Both the position numbers and the translations under genes were made by a program. Below, piece by piece: positions 8,829 to 20,921 of a stretch of DNA of 64,000 nucleotides (its first letter is position 1; each line of letters opens with the position of its first letter). Under the pieces are notes generated by a model. It worked only from the letters and a program-made list of their open reading frames with translations, did not search any database and had not been told where the DNA came from. The stretch comes from Austropuccinia psidii (lineage: Eukaryota > Basidiomycota > Pucciniomycetes > Pucciniales > Sphaerophragmiaceae): contig JALGQZ010000011.1 in the NCBI GenBank assembly GCA_023105745.1, positions 22,718,975-22,782,974 of the forward strand. The letters run 5' to 3'.

Positions 8829-10720
8829 CTTTTTCTTGGCTCCTTGAGGTCTCCCATGGATAAGCTTTCATTCAAGTTGGTTTTCATAGTATTTATCATC
8901 CTCTTGACTGTTGGAAATTTGATCAAATGGGAATTTTCCAGTCAAAACATCTTGAAAACATTGAGGAATTGGGGTTATTTCTGCCATTGGTCTTGGAAAA
9001 AGGTCTTCTCCAATATCTTCAAATATTCTTTTGGCTTCTTTCTTTCTCAACACTTCAATCATCACCTTGATAGCCAGTCTGAGAAGAAAATGATAAAGAA
9101 AATCAGTTAATAAAAAAAATCAAAATTTGAAGCTCAAAAATCCTCTTAGGTAAATTCAAATGCTACTGAGGATGGAAGTCTGATAACTGAAGCCTTTGGT
9201 GTTGGCAAATGCCTTTCAAGTCTTATGCTTGCAAGAAATTATTTGATAATTTTTGTATATGTTGGTGCATTTTTCATTGGGAGGAAATTTTTTTTTAAAT
9301 TTTTAAAGGCCATTTGAAGGGCATAATGAGACACCTTGCCATTGAGAGCACAGATGTGTGGAGGAAAGACCTTAGAAATGGAAAATAATTTCTTTGGATA
9401 TTCTGTTTATTATTTCAAAAAATTGCTTTCTAAAAGCCATGTGGAGATCCATAACTACCTCCAGGAGAGTACCAGTGGATGTTTGGAGCTAAAGTTTAAC
9501 CATGGAATGGGCACATTCAACTCTAGAGGTGGAGCCCACACCCAGGTGGAAATGGTGGTTGGTCCAAGCTGGTACATTATACTCCTTTAGAGGAAGCCAG
9601 GTATTTTCCAAATATTGCAAGACTTAAGAATGTTTGAATTTCTTTTGAACCTTCTTCCAGTTGTCTTTGTAAGATTTTTCAGTGGATGAATACATACACT
9701 GAGAAATGAATCCCAGATTAATTAATAAAAACAATAATAAGAATAAAAGCTACAGTGAAAAGTATATTCATTGGATCCAAAGGCCCATGAAGCTTTCAAA
9801 ATCAGTTCCATGACCAATTTTCTTCATGAAATGGGAAAAGACATCCTTATTATTGTCCCAAATTCATAACATGACTTTTGAGTCTGGATAGAGCTTCTTA
9901 TGAGAGTTTTTCAAGGCCAAATCTCTGTCAATAACAATGACTGGAGGGGGGACAATATTGGTGTTGTTGAGGATGTTTTCTATGTATTTATTTAATGCCC
10001 AAGTATATGAGGGCTCAGTCTTATTCTTCATCAAACAAGAGGCCCCAGAAGGGGTCTTGTTGGTTGAGCTGAATCCAACAATACAAAAAGGGGCATTTTG
10101 TACTTATTGGTTTTATAAGTACAATCCATAATAATGACATGACAAAAGCCATGGAGGAGTTTTATGGAAAGGGGGTTATTAAAAAACAAGGAGGTAAGGT
10201 GTCCCTCAGCTTCCATTTCAGAGGACCAAACAAAATTTTCTTCTTTGAGGGTTTCAATAAGAGTATCAAGGGGCCTCCTTCTTTTCAGGTTTTCTATCTT
10301 GATTTTCTTGACTTGGTTTTAAATTTGATGAAGGATTACAGGCCTGTCACACTCCCTCTGGCTGCATAATTGGGCCTTAATTTTCCTTGGAATGAGCAGT
10401 GATTCAGGCATTTGATAAATTTGGGATGTCTCTTGCTCATTTAATTTCCTGAAAGTAGGATGTGCCGTGATATTTTTGGTGGCATCATGGGTATGCTCAG
10501 GATTTTTGGACTTTAAGAGTCCAAGTGGTACTCTTGGCATATTTTATGGCATAAAGTCAAGATGGACCGTCAATCTTTCTTGAAGTGACTGTTTTGGAGT
10601 GGTTTTTGTTGGGATTTGGGATCCCAGACCTGTCACAACCTATTTCAATTTGGTTTTGGGTCATATTGGACCTCAAGGTGGACACAGAATACCCCTGAGC
10701 CCAGGAAACATTATGAACAT
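8829..10720 (-). pseudogene. MULE (Mutator-like) transposase gene, 5' and central part
   Basis: Read on the minus strand from about 10720, the fragments follow the order of FAR1/MULE proteins. First comes a WRKY/FAR1-like start (IEIGCDRSG, KTVTSRKIDGP, KVQKS...EHTHDA). The MULE domain follows with the first catalytic Asp in VIIMDCTYKTNKYKMPL (about 10070-10120), the second in VIVIDRDLAL (about 9910-9935), and a candidate Glu in GVGSTSRVECAHSMVK (about 9500-9550). After that come DFHPQ-stop-HLNL (Trp to stop, about 9165), a VLRKKEAKRIFEDIGEDLF tail and FPFDQISNSQEDD. Several stops and at least two frameshifts break it, including a TAA at 10319-10321. The frame carries on at 726 on the other side of element A. 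It is a decayed transposase that was already present when A inserted. Confidence 0.8.
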
Positions 10721-12139
10721 GTTTCCAAAGAAGCTCAAGGGTCTAAAATTAACCTTCAGTGGGGGTTTGAAGCATTATGGAGTGAAAAATATGTATAAAT
10801 TTAAAAAAAGAGGAATTTGGGTATTTGGAATGAGGAAAGAAGCTTTTTAAATGTGAAAAAGTGATAAAAGGTGTGACAAATCACAAGAAGTGTGTAAAAA
10901 TGAAATGACGGGGTTAAAATGTGGGATGAATACATGAGGTAAAGTGAAGAATTGTAATTTTAGAGGCTTGGAACCAGGTTGTTGGGAGGGAAAATGAATT
11001 CTTTTGGGGAAAAAAGAAAACAAAGTGTAAAAAAATTTGCATAATAGATTTGGTAATTCTGTTTTTCAAAAAAGAAATATTGTTTGAGGGGGATAATGTA
11101 GAGTATTAGGGTGTTTGGTCTTTTTTTGGGGGGATGCACAAAAAAAATGAAACAATTGCATTGGAGGGGTTTTGTGGGTAAAACACCTTTTTTTGGGAGG
11201 TTTTGGACCAATACAGGGTCTTTTGTGTTTCATTTTTAATCAAAAATGGGCCCAGGGCACCCCTTATGTGCTTTTACCAATTTAGGGCAAAAACACATAA
11301 GTCTTTAGTAAAAACATGTAAGAGCTTAGGTGTTTTTACCAGAATGCTTACTTGGGTTTACTAATATTTATAATATTAATTACAGAGCTTAATATAATTC
11401 AATATTCTGACCATTATAGTAGTAGTTTTGAGCTATTGTCTATAAATATTATGAGTAGTTATCTTATTAATTTTATCAATAACGCTTGTCTATAGAATGG
11501 AAATCATCTTACCCTTATACCTCATATCTCAACCATTTTAGGTATATTGGATTATACTTATATTCATCCTAATAGTATTATATTACCATTAAATTATTTA
11601 TGTCTTACCCTTTTATTAACCAGAACCACCCTTATAAAGCTATCTTACCCTTAAATTATTATACTTATATTGATAGTATTATTAAATCCCCTTTAAAAGT
11701 ATTAACTAGCTATCAAGATTATTACTAATATTAATACTTATCTTAAAAAACATCATTTAAATATCTCCAGTATTAAAAGAAGGAATCCCAGAAGAATTAA
11801 TCAAAAAGAAATATATAATCAATAACAAGAAGTTAATAAAACCTCAATTATTAAACAAATATTAACTATTAACATTATTATGATAGTGATCTTTTATTGA
11901 CAGAGTGGTAGAGACTGCTGAAGAAAATTCTGTAATTGAAAAGTCATACAATTAAATAATTAATTTGTGATCTAATCAAAATGGTATCTTTTTTAGTATA
12001 TTTAGAGGGGCAGCTAATACACCTTAGCACACATGGCTATTGGCCCTTTCTGAAATTCAAAACAAACTCACCAATAATTTCCCCCTCAAGGTATTGCCTG
12101 TTGTTTGTCCCACAGCAAAAGGAGTTCCCACAATGTCTT
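10721..12139. other. MULE upstream flank and AT-rich spacer, with a palindrome at 11307-11340
   Basis: 10721-11220 is moderately GC-rich and probably belongs to the MULE element or its 5' flank, but I find no domain. At 11307-11340 the sequence GTAAAAACATGTAAG...CTTAGGTGTTTTTAC forms an imperfect inverted repeat, close to where base composition turns strongly AT-rich, so it may mark the element's end. From 11341 to about 12139 I see no gene; CTTACCCTTA-like strings occur three times at 11509-11655. Confidence 0.4.
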
Positions 12140-15100
12140 ACAGTTCTTCAGGGAGTTTGGTTTTCATCATTCCTTGATAATTGGAAGGGGAATTTGTTAT
12201 ACCAAATGGCACTTTCAGGTATTCATATATACCAAAATTCACTAATATCCTTGGTAGGTTTTTTGAATTTCCTGTTAAGAAAATTTGGTTAAAACCTTTA
12301 AGGGAATCCATGGCTTTGATAAATTTAGCCTGTTACAATTGTTTAAAGGTATCATTTATTCTATTTATTGGATATCTGTGAGGAATAGTGTAGTTATTCA
12401 AAGCTTTAAGGTCCCCTCCCATTCTTGATTGACCATTATGCCAGTTTATCATACCAGTTGTGGTCACCTCTACCTGTTAATTATGTCCTACGTTACTCAA
12501 GACCCCTAATTCTATTGACTGTAAAATGTGGATTTCTAAGGCTTCCCTAGCTCTTGGGATTGCTGGAATAGCTAGTCTTCTCAACAAGGGTGGATATGAG
12601 TTTTCAAAATTTAGTATAATGTCTACTTCAGGTCAAATTATAGCAACTAATGGTTCTTTATCAGTTTAAAAAGAACTTTTTCATTTCTACAGAAGATCAA
12701 TCAGCTTTTCTTTAATTTTTTCATGTTAATTATTCATTGAATTCTTCCTCCTTCAACTGTTCACTTATTAATAAGTGTTTTCTTGTACTATACTCTTCAT
12801 TTTTCATGACATTAATTTGTTTCTTATTATGTAAGAAGACAATCATTTGTCTTTTATTATCCCCTATGGCAGAATAAACATTTCTTTGGTTTGAGATTTG
12901 TATGACATAAACTGATAAGTAATCATTTCCAAGTATGAAGTGGCTACTTTTACAGTCTTAAATTACTACAAAATATAATTTGAATTTTATACATTAAGCT
13001 GGATGTGTGAAAAATAATGTTCAATCAATAATTGAAAGGTGATTCATTATTTCACTTGCACTTCTAAATTTAAACCCTTGTATTTGTATAGTTCTATCTT
13101 CCCAATCCGCTATAAGTGTTTATTTATAACCTCTTTAGCACAAGTACAGCATGCACATGTGTCTATATTTATCTTTCCCTCCTCATTTTTTATCATACAA
13201 ACTCTTATACTAGATTTTCCAGATGAATAACCCATCCCTTTTACAGGTTTGGTTTTATGCAGTTTGGAATCTTGTATGTTTGTAAGTCATGTACTAGATG
13301 TTCCAACCTGTGTCAAATTGGGGCAGATCTCTAGTAATTCATATATCAAATTAATATTATTAATTTGTTAATTAATTATATTTATTTCATGACCTTAAGA
13401 GGTCTTTGATGCATCATTTCCTTTTCCAGAATTAGACTATTCTTGTTTATCTTTGTGGTCTGCTGTTTCCTCAATTTCATTAATTTTTGCTTTTTGAAGG
13501 AAATTATTGACTAAGTGCCCGATACTGCCACATTCATGGCATTTTCTTTTCCCATTATTTTTACTGGGTTAGGAATTTTCTTCTTTTTTCTTTTGATATA
13601 TGGCTTCTTTTTACTTCTTATGTGAACTTTCTTCCAGTTTCTTAAAATATTTGTTCTTCTCACAATGTCCTCTAGTGAATTAATATACTTTCCTGTGGCG
13701 CATAGCCCTATGAACCTACTTCTCAGGGCATGTTCCAGTTTACCTGCAAATTTGTTAGATGTTTTCTTATGTACCATTTTTTGTGACATTTTTGGATATA
13801 GGGAATTTAACCTTTTGTCTTGTTTTAGGGACCAAGTCAAAGGTTTTTCCTTATCTTGGTCAAAGAATTAATTTTAAAATTAATAACATTTTATATCTCA
13901 AGGAATAATTTTTCCACTTGGTGAGTATTTCTTTTTTCCACCAAGGCAAGACTTTCTTGCTATTCTCCTTTCTTATGCCATGATACTATTTCTTTGCAGA
14001 TTTCTCACATAATTAGTTAAATCTTGCAGTTATCAATTCATCTCTAATGGCATAATCCTCTTGCAGAATATCAATTTTCTTTAATGAATGACACATGATA
14101 ATATTCATCTTCTCCTATGAGATTTTGCCATTGTTTGAGTTGAGGTGCTTTTTTAATGAGAATTTTATTTTTTCATGTTGGCTTAGCTCTTCCATAGAAG
14201 GATTTATTGTTCCTACTTTTGGTTTAACAGGACTTCTCATATGGGAAGATGGTTTTTATAACCTTTTCATATTTCATTTAGCCTCATTCATATTATCCAT
14301 TTTCTCAGTAAGTAATCTAATAAGATTTAATTCTCAATTTAATCTTTAAAGTCAGATCTTTCTTCATCACTTTTTTCTACATTTTCCAAAAGTAACTTTT
14401 GGTTTGAGGAAAACCTTTATTAACCTTGTTCAATAGATATTGATAATTTATTCAGTTTTTCTGTGAAATTATCAATACTCTGGTCTTAATTTATTGTCAG
14501 AGTTTTGTCTTTGATTTCTTTGATATTTTATACAACTCTTGTTTTCCTTGGATCAATTTTTAAGTATTGGAAATGAAAGTCTTTGGCTTGTTATTTTCAA
14601 CCTTAACTTTATATTTTCTATCTCTTTTCTAATTTTACAACTATTTGGGATAATGATAATAGAATTTTTTTAATTGCTGTTAAATTATTTAAAACATCAA
14701 GAGACAAAGTCATTTCTTTGGGAAAAATGGTCTTCTCTTTCTTTGTTCGGCTTTGTGCTTGAATTTCATCAAGGTTCTGGCCATGTTGAAAAAATTGTCA
14801 ATGGCATCTTTTCATATTCTGGGGATTCTGTAGTTGGTGACTATGGTTTGTTCCAACCCATTTTCTTGTTCTTATTCCCTTCTTGGAGAGCTTGGTTTAC
14901 TTGAGGCTTTCTGTTAGAAGCCACTGGGGCCTCTACCTTTTTTGCCTCTCTCTTTTTGTTTTTATATTCCTTTATGTTTTTTATTTTAGGTTTGGATGAT
15001 AGTGTATTCCATCAATTGGCTAATTTCACTATCTTTTCCTGTTGAAGAAATTTCTTGAGAATTTCCTAAGAGCTCATCACTACTTGTTGGATTTGGTGCT

Positions 15101-15390
15101 ACATTTCCCAATACTTGTCTTTTTACACTGTGTAATACTCTTTGTATAGGCTCATATAGATGCATATTTGAGCCTTCTGAGCTTAATTTATCTCTTATTG
15201 AAGGATTAATACTTGATTTCAATTCTCATTCAGAAATAATAGGCATCTCAATTACTTGACTTTGATATAGGGAAATTCTTTGTGTGGGTTCTATTCCACT
15301 GGGTATTTTGACCTTTCCTTACCCTTTTGTGTAATTTTTTGACTTTTGAGTATACCTCCATCTGATTGTATTAAATATTGGGAGCCTGTT
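12140..15390 (-). pseudogene. Decayed gag, protease and partial reverse transcriptase of element E
   Basis: Matches to element D appear in order on the minus strand. The gag start at 15399-15401 is ATA where D has ATG (NTRTGSQY against PSTRSGASY). A proline/lysine stretch with APVAS is at about 14915-14930, and a helical block RIPRI-KDAIDNFFNMARTL follows. Further on are KLEHALRSR, a knuckle CHECGSIGHLVNNF at 13500-13540 with its last Cys replaced by Phe, and the protease block INIDTCACCTCAKEV (about 13150), whose active-site Gly is Cys. The reverse transcriptase parts resemble LLRRLAIPA, HNGQSRM-GDLKALNNYT and MPFGI. No YIDD box remains. It is badly broken and serves here mainly as an independent comparison for D. 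Confidence 0.7.
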
Positions 15391-15665
15391 CTGGTATTTA
15401 TGTTAAGAGCCAAAGAATAAATTAATAAAAAAATTATAAATATTTTTTTTTTAATTTCTTAAGAAAGGTGCTCACCTTTAGATGCCTGAATGATGGGTCC
15501 TGGGAAAACCAATTTCTTTCATTTTCTTTTTGTAATTGGGATTGGTGTTTTAAACCTTGACAAGCTTCTTTTACCAATCTTTCAACAGTGGATGGATTGT
15601 CTTCAAACACTAAAGAAGACAAATGACTATGGTTATTTTTATAAAAATATATGGAAATTTCCAAG
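15391..15665 (-). other. Upstream exon (15476-15665) and candidate intron (15391-15475) of element E
   Basis: The candidate donor AAAG/GTGAGC is at 15475 and the acceptor TACCAG/AACAGG at 15391, giving an 85-base intron with CTTAAC as a likely branch site. Joining the exons in phase 1 gives K-EQAPNI, matching N-SQEPAI at the same place in element D. The former gag ATG, now ATA, sits between branch site and acceptor. The upstream exon is partly open on the minus strand, with stops, and shows no known domain. Confidence 0.5.
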
Positions 15666-16044
15666 TAAAAAACTGCTTTTATCTTTTTTATACAAGGAAT
15701 AATTGAAAAAAGAAAGAAACTAAATATTTTATTCTGTTTTTAACATTTTCTAATTTTTCAAGATATCAATAATAATAAGATTATTTTGATTAATTCATAA
15801 TGTGAATTTATAATTTTCAATTTATAAGAATCTTATTTCACTACTAGATTAACTCAAAGAAAGGGCTTTAATGTCTCAGAATGTTCAAAACCATGTGTAA
15901 GAAAATAAAATCATATTCTAACTCTGTCAATAGTTACTAAAGTCAATAATGATGGATTCATTATACAATATTATGATTCAAAATATAATTCTTTTGTATA
16001 TCAATCCAATTTTAATTGTTATAAAAGGTTGTTTGAGTAAAAAT

Positions 16045-16059
16045 CACTGCCAGGCCCCA
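16045..16059 (-). other. Primer binding site of element E
   Basis: The minus strand reads TGGGGCCTGGCAGTG two bases inside the LTR. It shares the TGGGG(G)CCTGGC core with A and B although E belongs to a different family. Confidence 0.65.
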
Positions 16060-16061
16060 AA

Positions 16062-17876
16062 TGTAAGGTTTCACTATGAAACAATATATAAAAATTACTA
16101 ATATTTGACTTATTATAATTTGAATTTTGTAATATCAATTCATAATAAGAATCAAAATAATTACAATAATAAAATACTATTTAAATTATGGCATAAAATA
16201 TATCATATTATTTATAATTAATAAATAGAATAATTTATATTATGAAAAAAGATGATAAAATAAATATATCAATATCTAAGAAGTTAATATATGATTGCAA
16301 ATTCTTATTGTTACCAACATATGATAATTGCATTAAAAAAATTGATTTAATTAAAAATAACAATTTCTAACTAAAACATTACTAATACTAAGAATATAAA
16401 TCAACATAAATACTATTTATATTGATAAAAGATTCTTTTAGAGAGTAAGTAAGAGATAAAAATAATCTACTTTTAGAACTTGATATAATGAACTTGAATC
16501 ATTTCATTCCTAAAGAAGTAATGAAAACTTATCCAGGATTTAGTTACAATAAAGAATAGAGAGAAATACAATTCTTCTTATTCCTATGTGGACTTGGAAA
16601 ATGCAATAGAACTTAAAGAGTATTGATAAAATATTAATATGATAGTCAAATATTGAGTTATTATTACAATTTATAGCCTTAGTTCTTTCATAATATAAGA
16701 GTTGTATTTGATAGAACAAAATGAATTACCTTTATATTTAACATCTTATTGGATTTGATGCATCTGAGGGAGAAACAGAGGAAGAAGGTGTATTTATATA
16801 GTAAATATCCTTCCTTCTAGCTCCCAGATACCTCATGGGATAGATGTACTGATGCTATCCACTTGAAACAATCATTATTTGAAGGTTTATTGATTATTGC
16901 ATCATTACTAAACCTTCCTATCTCATTGTTGCACCATAACCTTAATTTGTTGACACCATAGGTTTGAAAAATAATTCAATTTCGTGGATTACAGTAGTTT
17001 TAACCATGAAATTCCAATATTTACAAGCTTTATCTCCTATTTGTCTGTTAAAATTGAATTCAGATCACAGTTAATGATCAAAAATGATCCATTTCATTCC
17101 TCAAGATTGATCATTAATGAATTGTAAGTTTTTCACACAAATAAAACTCAAATAGTAAGTTTTGATATCCTGGAATGTCCTTACCACGGCTTCAAGAGGA
17201 TTTCATTATTCATATAAAACTTTATTTTTTATGATTTGTATTCTGAGTCATCTCTTCTGTCTAATTTTACCATTTCAAACATTAAAACATGATTTTATGG
17301 GGTTATACTATGAATATAATTAAAAATATTAATTCATTCTTCAGGTATGAGCTTTTGGAATCTGAATATCTACCTTGATTCATGCTCGGACCACTTTTTG
17401 TTTTGATTTGTCAACTGATATTGCCATTTTTTTCAATTTCTCTTTAATATTCAGAAATTTATTTAAAACTTGTTAAATAAAGCTTATAGCTGTATCATTA
17501 AAGTAATTTTGTGGAAAATATGATTTTGAATCATCTTTTAATCATAGGTATTTCAAAACATATGAGCTAAAAACCATCAATATCTGTGCTGATAATAAAA
17601 GTGTGTGTATCCAGGACTCTCAGTAAGTATTAGGTTTAAAGATATGGCATCAAAGAGTCATATATGTACATTTGGATGGTAAATAAATTTGTGTGATTTA
17701 TTTCACATCTTTATCAATTTCTTTCTGATATAATCAAGAATTGATGCCTTTTTATGGCATTTTGACTTATTTTAATGGACTTTTAGTAATTGAGCTTCAA
17801 TTAATATTATTGAATTGGGATTTATAGTTTTTTTTGAGATTCTTTTGGATATGTGGTCAGATATCAAAGTCTCATA
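16062..17876 (-). repeat. 5' LTR of element E
   Basis: It starts TGTAAGGTTTCACTATG next to the primer binding site and ends GATATGTGG...CTCATA at 17876, where CTCACA is expected. Its course is mirrored by the solo LTR at 19153-20921 (for example GCATCTGAGGG at 16753 against the complement near 20245, and GACACCATAGGTTTG at 16949 against the complement near 20030). About 1.8 kb, like the LTR of D (1786 bases). Confidence 0.75.
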
Positions 17877-19152
17877 AAAAAGCTATAATGGAAAACCTTC
17901 CACATTATTCTCATTCCTAATTATAAAGGAAAATGAGTAATTTGATAGAACTGAATGTTTTCCTTTCAATATATTTGTGTATATTTCACCTGATTCTAAT
18001 TTTGATCTTGTTAAGCAATATCACTTTATGTAAAAAGATGAAATTATCAGTTCAAATAATTCAAATTTTCAACCAATATTCAAGAAATCGATGAATATTG
18101 ATTGAATTTAGAAATACTTCTGTATTGAAGGTTGTCAAAAACAGTAGAAATCAGAGACCCCAGTAAATTTTTGTAAAAATTTCAAAAAAAGTCAAAATCA
18201 AATTTCAAAATTAGAAAGAGTTAAAGTCTTTGGATAATTGCATTGTGTATAATTCCGCTATCGAAGCTAAGGTGTATTTGTATACATCATCATTTCCGCA
18301 CAATTTGGTCTTATTCCTTTATTCAGCCCCCAAAAGAGCTATTATGTTTGTTTTTGAGCTTCAAGAAGACTCTACTTGTCCTTTTTGAAAGTGCTGAATT
18401 GAACTTGAATTATTCATAATTTTTGATTTAATAGAATTTCTCAAAATCTCAGTATAAAAAGATCATGAATGATTCAATATTCTTGATAGTATCTCATTTC
18501 AGTTAAGATATAAAAGTGTTTTTGTTAAGTAAATTTAAAGATAGATTATGCTATTGAAGGGATATTTAGGTCTCATTATAAAGATAATCCATATCTCTTC
18601 TAGTTTAGCATTAAGTGAGATCTACATATCAAGCCTTCTTTATGTGAGGATCTAGTAATTATTTTCTCAAACCAAAAGCATAAAGGTTTTCTCAAAATAT
18701 AAAAAAATGTTGGAAAATATTTCAAAATAATTGCATAAATAATGATATAAGAGCATTATTCAAAAGGAACATTAAAATTATTCATGTATAAGCTTCTTTG
18801 GTTCCATTTTATTTTTGTATCTATGGTCAAACATTTTGAAGGACTTTCATATAGGAAGAAAACTGAAATGAAGTAAGGTTCAATGTTTTTTATGTTTATA
18901 TAAATAAGTAATATAAGAAATGGAAATGAAACCAAGCTTTGTAAGACCAATCTTATTATTTAGAGATGGGAAAACTAAAAATAAATCACTTGCAATTGAG
19001 ACAAATTGTTTGAGGTTTTCTCAAAAATCCCCATTTAAATTTGCTATTACTTCTCAATATTTTCAAATGTGGTCCATTAAGGATAAAAAGATCAATTATA
19101 TTATCTTCAGGTAGAAGTTTGAGCTCTGAGATTTATCAGTATGTTCAGAATT
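17877..19152. other. AT-rich spacer between two opposed LTRs
   Basis: I see no gene, RNA or repeat here. Open frames are short and lie at random on both strands. Confidence 0.5.
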
Positions 19153-20921
19153 TGTGAGCCTTTCAGATATGACCACATATCAAAAAAGGTCACAAAACAA
19201 ATTTACAATACTTATTTTAATAATAAGAAGTGAAATTATGATCTTAAAATAAGTCAAAATCCATAAAATGGTATAAAATCTTGCTTATCCCACAAACCAA
19301 TTAATAAACATGTAAAATAAATTACAACATTTGATTATCCATCAAATACTAAACATAAAACATTGTTGTCATACGTGGAAAGTCAATACTTACTGAAATA
19401 ACCTGAATATATTCACTTTTACAATCAGCACATATATTCATGGCTTTTAGCTCATATCTCTCCAATTATGCATTATAAAAATTTGGTCCTAAAATAAATT
19501 TACCACATAGTAATTTTATGCATACAGATATAAGCTTTATTTGACAAGTTATAAACAAGGTTATAGCTTAAAAGGGTTCATTGAGCTAAATAGCAATACC
19601 TGTTTACCACTTTAACTTAAAAGTGGCCCAAACTCAAAAAAAGTTGATAGATTAAGAATGATGTAATTTTTATCATTTTATTCAAGGTATAACCCCTTGG
19701 AATCTTGGTTAGAAGTTTAAAATAGTAAATTTCAACAGGGAAGATAAGTAAGTAAAATCATCAAAAATAAGGTTTTCATGATGTAATTAATGCTCTTGGC
19801 CGCTTGTTAAGTACATGAAAAGAAATCAGAATTCACTCTATTAATGGTCTTAGCATTAATGGCCAAAAATGTATTAATGATAAAATTTAAAGCTTAAAAA
19901 TGATTTTTTATGATCACACACTGTAATCTTACTTTAAGCTTAACAGTCATATAAGTGATATAAATGGTGGATACTAATATATTATTATTACTACTAATAA
20001 AACTCACAAGTTTTAGCTCTTTGCCAAACCTATGATGTCAGCAAACTCAGAGTTCCAGTCATAATTCTAAATAATAGCGTAATAGGGAGATAAGAAGGTT
20101 TAATTATGATGTAATCACAACGTAGCTTTAATATATTGATCAATTCCAGTGTATACCATTATTAAAAGTCTACTAGAAGCCTTGTGGATTGTATTAGGGG
20201 GATTTCAATATAAGTAAAGCTTCTTTTCCTCTATTTCCCCTCAGATGCTTCAAAAACAATAAAAACATCAGTCAAAAGGTGATTTCTTTATTATTTATAT
20301 ATGAATCTATTATATCATTAAAGACCAAAGATAATCCTTGTTATACTCACCAATGTTGAGGTGATTAACCAAATATTTTGTTTTTTTCTTGAATCCTCTT
20401 TAAAATCTTTAATTGCACATAAATTCAATAATATTTTTAATTTTTCTTAGCTTTATTTGTAGATACAGCTTGCATAGGCTTTATTTACATTATTTGGTGT
20501 AAAATAATCCAAAATTACTATATTAAGTGCTAAAAGTAGTTTGTTTTACCTTGACTATTATTTTTAGTAATTTCTTTATTGATATGAAAAGTATTGATAT
20601 TGATATATAGCTTTAATATTGGTAATAGTATTGTCATAAATTGTCTTTTATTATGAAATAACAATTTCTTATGCATTTACTTTTTTTTGGTAAAAATAAT
20701 AAAATTCCATAAATATATTAATTATCAAATATTAATCCATTGGTTTTCATTATATTTTTTTATTCATTTGAATAATATAAATATTTTCAAGCCATAATTA
20801 CAATATTTCTTCAATATTAATATCATTTTTAATCTCATCAATCATCTTCATAAGGAAATTAAGAGTAAAATAAGTATAATATTATTAATATTTACTTTTT
20901 TTTTCATAGTCAAACCTCAGA
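19153..20921 (+). repeat. Solo LTR of the D/E family, opposite orientation, with GAATT duplications
   Basis: It reads TGTGAGCCTTTCAGATATG at 19153 and ends TTTCATAGTCAAACCTCAGA at 20921, the inverted ends of the E LTR. GAATT flanks it at 19148-19152 and 20922-20926, a five-base target duplication, and no internal sequence is attached. Such solo LTRs form when the two LTRs of an element recombine and lose the middle. Confidence 0.8.

Larger units (their letters stand above)
12140..17876 (-). mobile_element. Element E: old truncated Ty3/gypsy retrotransposon, same family as D
   Basis: From right to left on the minus strand there are a 5' LTR (16062-17876), a primer binding site (16045-16059), an upstream exon and intron, gag, protease and part of reverse transcriptase. 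Homology stops near 12140 within reverse transcriptase, so the rest of pol and the 3' LTR are missing. Many stops and frameshifts, plus clear divergence from D, mark it as much older than B or D. Confidence 0.75.

Noticed and set aside
9100..9300. SWIM zinc finger of the MULE transposase
   Set aside because: The place fits, but I cannot read a C-x-C...H-x-H pattern in any frame.
11509..11655. Telomere-like CCCTTA strings
   Set aside because: Three irregular occurrences, not a head-to-tail CCCTAA array.
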